A stretch of 39,135 nucleotides of DNA from Acidobacteriota bacterium (GTDB lineage: Bacteria > Acidobacteriota > Thermoanaerobaculia > Multivoradales > SZUA-115). Within the stretch, counting starts at the first letter, position 1. Every line of letters begins with the position of its first letter. The translations under genes and the position numbers were made by a program. The stretch covers positions 1 through 39,135 of the forward strand of contig JAJRVQ010000109.1 in NCBI GenBank assembly GCA_024277255.1, in the 5' to 3' direction. The notes below the pieces were generated by a model. It worked only from the letters and a program-made list of their open reading frames with translations. It was not told where the DNA came from and ran no database searches. Positions 32,354-39,135 of this stretch are shown here, in pieces.

Positions 32354-34591
32354 CTACGCCGCGTGCTGCAGAATTTTCTGGAACCACAGGATCGCCACCT
32401 CGCCGTCCTTGCGGGTGATTTCGCTCACGCTGCGGCTGTGGCGAAGCCCATTGCGCAGCTCGGCGAGCTGATCGAAGCGTTGGGATAGGGCATCCTTGGT
32501 CTGGAAACGCCCTTGGAAGAGCGGCCACAGCGACTTGTTGGCGATGGTGTGCTGTAGCTCGCGGAGATCGGCGAACTCCAACCGGCCACGTAGAGTTTGG
32601 TAGCGACCTGCATCCAGAGCGGCGTTGCGTTTCGCCGCCGCTTCGAGCCGTGGGTCGATTTTCTGTGCAATATGGGAGGGTAGCCGCGTCGCGTCGTCTT
32701 CCAGCGTTTCGGCGATGAACTCGCGCAATCCCAGCTCCACGCTCTCGACCTGTGCGTCCAGCTCACGCAGCCGCGGCTCCAGGCCGAGGCGCTCTTTGAC
32801 TAGAAGGTCTTCAATCGCTTCCTGCAAGGTGCGCTGGCGCTCGGCCAGGAAGGCTTCGTAGTCGGAGGGTGTAAAGGGATCGCGCAGCAAGATGTCGAGG
32901 GCAGCCGGCGAAATGAAGTGCGATTCAAGGGTAGCGCGCACGGCCTCTTCGCCGTTTTCTTGGATCAACTCGGGCAGATAGGCGTTGGGGAGCTGTTCGC
33001 GAATTACATTGCGGTTAGTGTTGGCGCTCAGCGGCGTCCGGTTGAGGATGGAGTCGATCGACGTTTCCAACGTGTGCCCCTTGCCCCAGGACTTGGGCAC
33101 GATGTGGTGATCGTCGAGGTCATCGAACTGCGGTGGTGCCGCTCCAGTCATCCAGTCCCGCGCGCCGCGCAAGACGAGGAGGTTGAAGATGCCGTTGTAG
33201 ACGGAGGTGCCTCGCTTGGTCTCCCGGCGCAGATCGAGCCTACGGAATCGTTCCTTGAACTCGGCGATGAGCGCCGGCTCGTTGTCGTCGCTCTCAAACC
33301 AGTCCTTGACGTCTAGATAATCCCGGGCGCTGGTCGACTCAACGGAACCCGAGTAGCGATTGACGAAGACGCTGGCCCAGTACCAGTGGCGAATCTTGCG
33401 CCCGGCGTCGAGCTGGCGGCTGGCGGGCAGCGCGCGAGCGGAGGCTTGCAGCGCCGCGAAGACGGGGAGGATCGAGACGTAGGGCAGGTAGCGCGAGGAG
33501 ATGGCGCCGAACTCTTGCGGGTGGCGCAGCAGATCGATGGCCCGGCGCAGAGCCTCCACCGCATGCTGCCAGCGCTTCTCGAAGTCGGCGACATCGGGCA
33601 CTAGTTTTTCGCTGCGCAACGATCCATCCGGCTCGCGCACCTTGCGTTCCTGGCCCGGCAGGAGGTAGTAGAGGTATTTCGGTGAACAATAGCCTTGGCG
33701 CAGGATCGACATCACTTGCAAGATGTAGACGTTCATGCGCTCGGTCTCGACGAAGTCGAGAACCGGCGCTGCTTTGCGCCACAGATGTTTGAGTTGCAGC
33801 CCCTTGGGTTTCAACAGGGCGTTGATCAAGTCGAAGACATCGAGGCGAATGCCGCGGCTGTTGATCTGGGTGAAGATGTCACAAACCTTATCGAGGGCCA
33901 GATCGCGATCGAGTTCGATGTAAGCGATTTGATACTGGTCGGTGAGCTCTTTGAGATGCTCGCCGAAGGCTCGTGCGTTGTCGGCGTGGTGGCCCGCTTG
34001 GCGGGATGCGTTTTCGTCACCGTCTTCGGTGGCTTGGGCTTGTTTCTCCCGCCAGTGCTGCTCGTAGCCCTGAGCCCAGTTCGGTAGTCCCCAACCGTCC
34101 TGCCCCATGACGGCCAGCGGGAACTTGTGTTCCGCGAATTGCGCTTCCTCGTTGGCCAGCAGTCTCTCCCCCCGTCGTGACCAATCGTAGACGAAGGTAT
34201 CGTCGTGCGCCTCTTCCATGAACTGGTCGACGCGGAGAAAGAACAGGAACCGATTCTGGCGGCTCGGCGCGGCCACTTCCGGGGCGAAGAAAGCGTAGTA
34301 CATCGCGGTCAACCGCTGCTGGCCGTCCAGGACGATGTGCGAAGGATCGCCGGTGCTCTGATACCCGTAGACCGGTTCGCAGGCGAGAGCCTCGAAAGTC
34401 TCGGCTTTGCCCTTCCACAAGAGCAAGCTGCCGATGTAGTAGTCGAGGAAAATCGAGCGCATCAACTCGCGGATATCCCACGGTTTCCACTCGAACTCAC
34501 GCTGGAAGTCGGGAATGACGTAGCGGCCCTCCCGCAAACGACCAATGAGGGTGGTCAAGCTCACATGGTCCGGTTTTTGGGCATCTTTCAA
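32354..34591 (-). CDS. DUF262/HNH nuclease (GmrSD-like) with C-terminal HEPN-like tail
   Basis: 745 residues. The N-terminal DUF262 domain (ParB-like, nucleotide-dependent) has VIPDFQREFEW (25-35) and the DGQQR motif (89-93). A long helical middle is followed by an HNH-type nuclease motif: DDHHIVPKSWGKG (493-505) and NRTPLSANTNRN (517-528). This is the domain order of GmrSD-type anti-phage restriction enzymes that act on modified DNA. The last ~120 residues are helical and contain LRNGLRH (RNxxxH, 713-718), the catalytic signature of HEPN RNases. Transcribed opposite to the VapBC-like pair. ATG at 34591. Confidence 0.87.
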   Translation of the reverse strand: MKDAQKPDHVSLTTLIGRLREGRYVIPDFQREFEWKPWDIRELMRSIFLDYYIGSLLLWKGKAETFEALACEPVYGYQSTGDPSHIVLDGQQRLTAMYYAFFAPEVAAPSRQNRFLFFLRVDQFMEEAHDDTFVYDWSRRGERLLANEEAQFAEHKFPLAVMGQDGWGLPNWAQGYEQHWREKQAQATEDGDENASRQAGHHADNARAFGEHLKELTDQYQIAYIELDRDLALDKVCDIFTQINSRGIRLDVFDLINALLKPKGLQLKHLWRKAAPVLDFVETERMNVYILQVMSILRQGYCSPKYLYYLLPGQERKVREPDGSLRSEKLVPDVADFEKRWQHAVEALRRAIDLLRHPQEFGAISSRYLPYVSILPVFAALQASARALPASRQLDAGRKIRHWYWASVFVNRYSGSVESTSARDYLDVKDWFESDDNEPALIAEFKERFRRLDLRRETKRGTSVYNGIFNLLVLRGARDWMTGAAPPQFDDLDDHHIVPKSWGKGHTLETSIDSILNRTPLSANTNRNVIREQLPNAYLPELIQENGEEAVRATLESHFISPAALDILLRDPFTPSDYEAFLAERQRTLQEAIEDLLVKERLGLEPRLRELDAQVESVELGLREFIAETLEDDATRLPSHIAQKIDPRLEAAAKRNAALDAGRYQTLRGRLEFADLRELQHTIANKSLWPLFQGRFQTKDALSQRFDQLAELRNGLRHSRSVSEITRKDGEVAILWFQKILQHAA

Positions 34592-34711
34592 GAGTTCGCC
34601 GTCTCCTCTCTGAAGAGAACCTCGCAGCCTCTGTCAGATCGAGCTTCAGATCGTCGAGGAGGTGGTTCCGGGGAGTGGCGCAGTGTCACTCCTGGTGTAG
34701 ATATTTAGGGT

Positions 34712-34740
34712 AGGGTATGACCAGTTTAGGCTGATGTCAA
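34712..34740 (-). promoter_or_regulatory. Predicted promoter of the DUF262 gene
   Basis: Minus strand: perfect -35 TTGACA (34740-34735), 17-bp spacer, -10 TACCCT (34717-34712), about 120 bp upstream of the ATG. The 331-bp spacer 34592-34922 also holds repeat copy 4 and the SEC-C leader box; nothing else is evident in it. Confidence 0.55.
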
Positions 34741-34798
34741 TTGCGCGGCTGCGCCTTGTTGCCCTATGAGTGTCCTGCCTCCGGCATTGAGATTCGAT

Positions 34799-34819
34799 TG
34801 CGAAGTGAGTGGCGGTGCG
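34799..34819 (+). repeat. Dispersed 21-bp intergenic repeat, copy 4
   Basis: TGCGAAGTGAGTGGCGGTGC followed by G, between the DUF262 gene promoter and SEC-C copy 2; the most diverged at its 3' end. Confidence 0.6.
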
Positions 34820-34897
34820 TCAGCAGTCTCTACCTGGCGTTGGCAGCGTGAGGCTACGCTTCGACGAGACGGTGAGCCTCAAACTCGTTAGACTCTT

Positions 34898-34911
34898 GTT
34901 GGCCGATAGGA
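34898..34911 (+). promoter_or_regulatory. Conserved leader box upstream of SEC-C gene 2
   Basis: Identical GTTGGCCGATAGGA, again 11 bases before the start codon. Confidence 0.5.
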
Positions 34912-34922
34912 GAAACTGTTGC

Positions 34923-36371
34923 ATGAATCAACCTGGTCGCAACAGCCCCTGCCCCTGTGGTAGCGGCAAGAAGTACAAGCGGTGTTGTCTGCGCAAAGAG
35001 CGTGAGGTGGCCGATGCCGAGTATCAGCGGCAGCGGGGCCCCAGTATCGCCCTGGAATGGTTGATGGAGAAGTATCCGGTTGGGGTGGACGAGATTCTGC
35101 AGGCGGATTTTTTTGGCGGTCTGTTCGAGGATGAATACGAACGGCTCGCGGATCTCCCTGCGGGTCTTGCGGAAATGGTGCAGATCAACTCCGCCGAATG
35201 GCTCCTTGCGGATGGCGAGATCGATGTCGATGTTGATGACGAGATCGATAACGAGATCGATGACGAGTTCGATCACGAGGCCTACTTCGCTTCACAGGGC
35301 AATCTGCGCCTGGTCCGTGAGCTTGTGTTGGAACCGGGTGGTCCGTTGTTCGAGGTGGAGCAGCGGCGTCGGCTGGAGCAGCTTTTCGCCCGCTCGATGG
35401 GGCTCTACGAGGTCGAGGAATCCCGGCCCGGCGAGGGATTGCGGTTGCGCGACACGCTGAACAGGGAAGAATCGTCCTCGGTCTGGGTGGTGGAGAGGGC
35501 GGGTTCGCGCACGCTGAGGCGAGGGGACATCCTTGGAGCGCGACTGATCCCCGGCGAACCGTTGACCTTGAGCGGAGCCATGTACCCCATTCCGCGCGGT
35601 AGTTATCTCAATCTGCGAGCGGGGCTCCTGCAGATGCTCGACCACTGCGAGAGCGAACAGGAGAAGCGGGAGGGCATCGCCTTCCTCATTGCCGACGCCT
35701 GGCTGAAGACTCTCGTGGGCGCACCGCCGGAGGTGGTCGATCGTTCCACCGGAGAGCCGATTCTGTTGGTCACAGACCACTACGAGGTTCGGGACTGGGA
35801 TCGGCTCACCAGCGCCCTCGCCGAACAGAGCGACGTGGAGGGTGACTGGAAGGGGGAGTGGGTCCGGTTGGAGTCCGTGGAGGGTGGGGCGAAGAGGCTG
35901 CTGTACTCGTTGAGCTCCAGCAAGAAAGGCCGGGTGCAACTCTTCGCGAGGACCTTGCAGTTGGCGGATAGCGGTCGTGGCTGGATCGAGGGGCTTGCGC
36001 CCGGCGCGCTGGAGCATCGGATCCGCGAACAGGTGGATCCGATGAGTTCCCGAGTGGGGCTGGGTAATCCGCCGGCCGGTCCTTCGCAGGATCTAGAGCT
36101 GCCTCCCGAAGAAATGACCTCGCTCCTTCAGGCCTCCTACGAGCAGCTCTATGGCAACTGGGCGGACGAGCCGGTACCGCTTCTCGGCGATCTCACCCCG
36201 CGCCAGGCCCTCGCGGACGAGCGACAGCGGGAGGCAGTGATCGAGTTGATCAGGACCTATGAGTACGGTGAGGACGAACGGGCGCGGGCCGAGGGGCGAG
36301 AGCCGGCCAGCTTCGCTTTTCTGTGGCAAACACTGGGTCTGAACCCAGAGGAGTTCAGCTCGGCGTCCTGA
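34923..36371 (+). CDS. SEC-C motif protein of unknown function, copy 2
   Basis: 482 residues, exactly the length of copy 1 and similar throughout. SEC-C motif PCPCGSGKKYKRCC (9-22), acidic stretch DVDVDDEIDNEIDDEFDHEA, then the same unassigned body and NWADEPVPLLGDLTPRQAL near the end. A 53-bp stretch (34986-35038) is base-for-base identical to copy 1 although most of the rest has diverged, suggesting local gene conversion. Both copies are intact and keep the frame, so both are probably used. Direct orientation relative to copy 1. Confidence 0.85.
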   Translation: MNQPGRNSPCPCGSGKKYKRCCLRKEREVADAEYQRQRGPSIALEWLMEKYPVGVDEILQADFFGGLFEDEYERLADLPAGLAEMVQINSAEWLLADGEIDVDVDDEIDNEIDDEFDHEAYFASQGNLRLVRELVLEPGGPLFEVEQRRRLEQLFARSMGLYEVEESRPGEGLRLRDTLNREESSSVWVVERAGSRTLRRGDILGARLIPGEPLTLSGAMYPIPRGSYLNLRAGLLQMLDHCESEQEKREGIAFLIADAWLKTLVGAPPEVVDRSTGEPILLVTDHYEVRDWDRLTSALAEQSDVEGDWKGEWVRLESVEGGAKRLLYSLSSSKKGRVQLFARTLQLADSGRGWIEGLAPGALEHRIREQVDPMSSRVGLGNPPAGPSQDLELPPEEMTSLLQASYEQLYGNWADEPVPLLGDLTPRQALADERQREAVIELIRTYEYGEDERARAEGREPASFAFLWQTLGLNPEEFSSAS

Positions 36372-36413
36372 TCAGTGTCGCCGATGGCGATCAAACCGTA
36401 TAGCATGCGGAGC

Positions 36414-37067
36414 ATGAATCAGCGATGGGCGTTACCCAAACACAGCCAGTCGGTGGGTGAGGAACTTGCCAACAGCATCAGCCATGGCATCGGGCTGGTG
36501 GCGGCGGTAGTTGGCGCGCCGGTTTTGATCGTGGCCGCTGTCTGGCGCGGCAGTGCGGCGGGTGTGGTGGGGGCGAGCGTTTTTGCGGCGACCCTGGTGA
36601 TGCTCTATTTCACCTCCACCCTCTATCACGCGCTGCCCGGCGACAGGGCCAAGCGGGTATTCCGCGTTCTCGACCACGCGGCGATCTTCTTCCTGATTGC
36701 CGGCACCTACACTCCGTTCACCCTCGGAGTGCTCCGCGGCGGCTGGGGCTGGACCTTGTTCGGGCTCGTCTGGGGGCTGGCCGTGGTGGGGGTGGTGCTG
36801 AAGGTGGTCGGCGGAGTCCGCTATCCGGTGCTGTCGACGAGCATCTACCTGGCCATGGGCTGGCTCGTCCTCATCGCGGTCAAGCCGTTGTGGGACCGTG
36901 TTCCGATGTGGGGCCTGTTCTGGCTCCTGGCCGGCGGTCTTGCCTACACGGTGGGAGTGGCCTTCTTCGCCGCCCGGCGGTTGCGCTACGGCCACTTCGT
37001 CTGGCACCTGTTCGTGGTCGCCGGCACCGTGTGTCACTTCATCGCGGTGCTGTGGTACGCGGCCTGA
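36414..37067 (+). CDS. trhA: Hemolysin III / PAQR family membrane protein
   Basis: 217 residues with seven predicted membrane segments. Family marks: VGEELANSISHGIGLVAAV, MLYFTSTLYHALP, FRVLDHAAIFFLIAGTYTPF, GGVRYPVLSTSIYLAMGW and YGHFVWHLFVVAGTVCHF, including the conserved His/Asp residues that bind zinc in PAQR proteins. Role is membrane homeostasis or hydrolase-like activity in related proteins. The start is uncertain: ATGs at 36384, 36405 and 36414 are in frame and none has a good ribosome-binding site. It is 42 bp after SEC-C copy 2 and convergent with the amidohydrolase. Confidence 0.88.
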   Translation: MNQRWALPKHSQSVGEELANSISHGIGLVAAVVGAPVLIVAAVWRGSAAGVVGASVFAATLVMLYFTSTLYHALPGDRAKRVFRVLDHAAIFFLIAGTYTPFTLGVLRGGWGWTLFGLVWGLAVVGVVLKVVGGVRYPVLSTSIYLAMGWLVLIAVKPLWDRVPMWGLFWLLAGGLAYTVGVAFFAARRLRYGHFVWHLFVVAGTVCHFIAVLWYAA

Positions 37068-37093
37068 GTGGCCAGGTGGAAGTTCTTGCGTTA

Positions 37094-37111
37094 GCAGCGC
37101 CGCCGCGCTGC
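37094..37111. terminator. Hairpin between convergent genes
   Basis: GCAGCGC / GCGCTGC, 7-bp perfect stem with a CGCC loop, within the 46-bp space between the two stop codons. No T-tract. Confidence 0.45.
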
Positions 37112-37113
37112 GC

Positions 37114-38466
37114 CTACTTCACTCGCTTGCCGTGCTTGAAGACCATGTCCACCCGCTGGAGAAGATTGATGTAGCGCAGCACATCGCCCTCGACGGCGAT
37201 GATGTCGGCGTACTTGCCTTCGCTCACCGTACCGTAGTCCGCGGCGACTCCCAGCTGAACCGCGGGCCAGTAGGTCGCGGCTTGGATCGCTTCCATGGGC
37301 GGAATGCCCATGACCCTCACCCAGATGTCGAGTTCGTTCCAGGTGGACTGGCTATGGAACTTCATCGGGATACCGCTGTCGGTACCGATCAGTAGCTTGA
37401 CCCCGGCCTCGCGGAGTTGGTCGATCTTGTGCTTGAGCGTCGGCTTGCGCAGCGGCGTGATCTGGAAGTAGCCGAGACGATCCGGGTGCTTCCAGGAGTT
37501 GCGGATGTCCTCGACGATCTCCGGCGTAAGGCCCAGGTGCCAGGAGGTTGAATCGAGTTTTTCGGGGTTGTCCCTGACGTAGTCGTAGTTGTAGAGACCC
37601 TCGACCGTCGGTGTCCAGAACAGCGGCCCCTTGTTCATCTGGGCGGTGCGCTCTTTGAGCATCTCCATCACGTCTTGCGGGTAGCCCGGCGCTGTCGACA
37701 AGCCGGTGTGTTCGAAGCAGTCGACGCCCGCCTTGAGACCTCGGCGGATCTCCTCCGGTCGATGGGCGTGGGCGGCCACGGTGAGCCCGTGTTGGTGGGC
37801 CTCGTCGACCACCGCGTCGACCTCGGCCTGCGTCATCTGGTCCTGATCGATGAGCTTGATCAGGTCCACACCCGCCTTGGCGAGGTGCTGGACCTTGGTC
37901 CGCGCATCGGCGACGCCGTCCACCCCCCAGCGAAACAGCTCGGTGCCGGGATAGGGTGCGTGCTGAATGAAGGGGCCTGACATATACATCGTCGGGCCGG
38001 GGATCTCGCCGCGGTTGATCGCGTCGCGCACCGCGATCGAATCCTCCAAAGGGCCGCCCAGATCCCGCGCGCTGGTCACCCCCGCCATCAGCAATTGATG
38101 CGCCGAGGCCGGCATGATCACCTCTCTGAACAGCGGCGGGTAGGTCTTGTCCCAGTAGGTGTAGTCGGCATGGCCGTTGATCATCAGGTGGACGTGCATG
38201 TCCCAGAGGCCGGGAAGCACCGTCATTCCCTCGGTGGAGACGACCTGTGCCCCTTCGGGAACGTCGAGGGTGTCCACCGTGCCGACGGCTTCAATCCGTT
38301 CACCGCGCAGCAGAATCACGCTGTTGCGAATCGGCGTCGAGCCGAAGCCGTCGATCAACGTGCCCCCCACCAGCGCCGTCAGGTCGCTCGCCTTTACCGA
38401 ACCACAAAACGCCAGAACGAGAACGAGAGAACTCAGAAACCTCCGGCCGAGAATCTTCCGCTGCAT
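37114..38466 (-). CDS. Exported amidohydrolase (imidazolonepropionase/prolidase-like)
   Basis: 450 residues with a signal peptide (MQRKILGRRFLSSLVLVLAF, ending GSVKAS). Amidohydrolase superfamily motifs: GLWDMHVHL (HxH metal pair), DLIKLIDQDQ (lysine that is carbamylated in this family), AAHAHRPEE, DCFEHTGL and LIGTDSGIP (metal aspartate). Such secreted enzymes often cleave N-acyl amino acids or dipeptides; the substrate is unknown. ATG 38466 is chosen because AGGAGGGG sits upstream and the signal peptide starts there; the frame extends further upstream without support. Confidence 0.9.
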   Translation of the reverse strand: MQRKILGRRFLSSLVLVLAFCGSVKASDLTALVGGTLIDGFGSTPIRNSVILLRGERIEAVGTVDTLDVPEGAQVVSTEGMTVLPGLWDMHVHLMINGHADYTYWDKTYPPLFREVIMPASAHQLLMAGVTSARDLGGPLEDSIAVRDAINRGEIPGPTMYMSGPFIQHAPYPGTELFRWGVDGVADARTKVQHLAKAGVDLIKLIDQDQMTQAEVDAVVDEAHQHGLTVAAHAHRPEEIRRGLKAGVDCFEHTGLSTAPGYPQDVMEMLKERTAQMNKGPLFWTPTVEGLYNYDYVRDNPEKLDSTSWHLGLTPEIVEDIRNSWKHPDRLGYFQITPLRKPTLKHKIDQLREAGVKLLIGTDSGIPMKFHSQSTWNELDIWVRVMGIPPMEAIQAATYWPAVQLGVAADYGTVSEGKYADIIAVEGDVLRYINLLQRVDMVFKHGKRVK

Positions 38467-38682
38467 ACGTCGCCCCTCCTGATTGTCGAGTGCTGAGCCC
38501 TGAACTCTAGCAGGCCGGCAGCAGAGGAATCGGGCGCCGGTTGGATGGCTGGCGATTGTGGGAAGGCGCTGGCCCGCGTTTTCTTCGAGGTGCCAGGCGT
38601 ATGTCGCCGCCAGCGACCTCACCGGTGCCAGATCCGGCAATACCCGAAAGTAGATCAGTTCGTCTCAAGCACCGTTCACCCA

Positions 38683-39066
38683 CTACCCCAGATCATTGCC
38701 GAGGATGATTCGCGCCTGGTTTTCTGCTGTTGTGAATCCGAGCTTCGGGAACTGAATTCTCAGTGAGGAAATCCAGTGTTCAGGCGTTTTTAGGAAGCCC
38801 AAGTTCGGCACGGCGCGCGGCAACTCCGATTCTTAGCCGAGACAACAGAATCTCGACTCCGCCTGGTGCCTCGAAGGAGGAGTACTCATAGACTGTTTTA
38901 GAACCAAGGTAGTGGTGCTCTATGATGTGCATTGTGTCGCGCAGTGCTGTCAATGCAGTTTCGACGTCTCGGCGCGAGGCATCCGCTAACGGCTTAGCAG
39001 CCCGGGGTGAAAGTCCATTTCACCCTTGAGCTTATCCAGCACCAGCGATAGTGTGGTTTCCATCAT
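38683..39066 (-). pseudogene. Possible degraded gene in three frames
   Basis: Three short minus-strand frames join head to tail with overlaps: MMETTLSLVLDKLKGEMDFH (39066-38986), then SRRDVETALTALRDTMHIIE and on to ELGLPKNA (about 39010-38780), then EHWISSLRIQFPKLGF and on to ILGNDLG (about 38830-38683). Read together they look like one protein broken by two frameshifts. I do not recognise the family. The interval 38467-38682 shows nothing convincing. It abuts a probable transposase start, fitting decay near an insertion. Confidence 0.35.
39005..39025. other. Strong hairpin near the transposase start
   Basis: GGGTGAAA / TTTCACCC, perfect 8-bp stem with a 5-base loop, 55 bp before the transposase ATG. 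Confidence 0.5.
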
Positions 39067-39079
39067 CGGAGGTTCCAGT

Positions 39080-39135
39080 ATGGCGATGGGAAGACGAAAG
39101 AAACGGCGTCAGGGGCAGTTGTGGGTTGAAGCCAC
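39080..39135 (+). CDS. Start of a probable transposase gene (cut by window edge)
   Basis: GGAGG at 39068-39072 lies seven bases before an ATG opening MAMGRRKKRRQGQLWVEA. This basic start followed by LWVEA resembles the N-termini of IS1182-like transposases as I recall them; only 18 residues are visible, so this is tentative. Confidence 0.45.
   Translation, partial: MAMGRRKKRRQGQLWVEA

Noticed and set aside
38545..38766. 73-codon plus-strand frame
   Set aside because: No ribosome-binding site, no recognisable motif, and it overlaps the degraded minus-strand frame.
1..39135. rRNA, tRNA or replication origin
   Set aside because: I saw no tRNA-like cloverleaf, rRNA signature or DnaA-box cluster, although a dedicated scan was not possible.

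Overview
The window is about 39 kb of high-GC chromosomal DNA from a Gram-negative bacterium. A long TonB-dependent receptor with an N-terminal carboxypeptidase-regulatory-like domain, a sulfatase-fold/TPR lipoprotein and many exported serine hydrolases together suggest Acidobacteriota (Thermoanaerobaculia-like). That placement is inference; no rRNA or tRNA gene was seen. TTG and GTG starts are unusually common. LAYOUT: 1-6.2 kb, minus strand, is the front of a division/cell-wall (dcw) cluster: mraZ, rsmH, ftsL, ftsI, murE and murF (cut by the window edge). It starts behind a promoter overlapped by four 10-bp-spaced MraZ-type boxes. At 6.2-11.3 kb lie a divergent sulfatase-fold/TPR lipoprotein and a convergent TonB-dependent receptor. 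At 11.5-16.6 kb is a tight plus-strand amino-sugar operon: BadF/NAGK-type kinase, ChbG/YdjC-type deacetylase, NagB-like isomerase, sodium:solute symporter and NagX/HGSNAT-like membrane protein. At 16.6-16.9 kb is a striking non-coding block of nested inverted repeats. At 16.9-27.8 kb are two divergent operons for peptidoglycan turnover. Minus strand: M14 carboxypeptidase and a 1365-residue lipoprotein fusing NagZ (GH3), a beta-lactamase-fold hydrolase and NamZ (DUF1343). Plus strand: exported serine hydrolase, dipeptide epimerase and diaminopimelate decarboxylase. At 27.9-36.4 kb is an accessory island: Fic protein, DUF433 protein, two equal-length SEC-C paralogues, a VapBC-like pair, and a DUF262/HNH (GmrSD-like) protein whose C-terminus carries a HEPN-like motif. 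Its spacers hold a dispersed 21-bp repeat and a scar made of fragments of the epimerase and lysA genes. At 36.4-39.1 kb are a hemolysin-III/PAQR protein, an exported amidohydrolase, a degraded reading frame and the first codons of a probable transposase. HOW IT WORKS TOGETHER: by family knowledge the central 16 kb covers most steps from muropeptide to metabolites. NagZ releases GlcNAc, the beta-lactamase-fold domain (by analogy with Bacillus AmiE/YbbE) may cut MurNAc from peptide, and NamZ releases MurNAc. The M14 enzyme could cut the stem peptide, the epimerase would convert L-Ala-D-Glu, LysA would decarboxylate meso-DAP to lysine, and the kinase/deacetylase/NagB operon would feed the sugars into glycolysis. 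MurQ and a classical NagA are not present in the window. The single-polypeptide NagZ-AmiE-NamZ fusion and the coherent locus around it are the main discovery candidates; the nested inverted repeat and the duplicated SEC-C/defence island come next.
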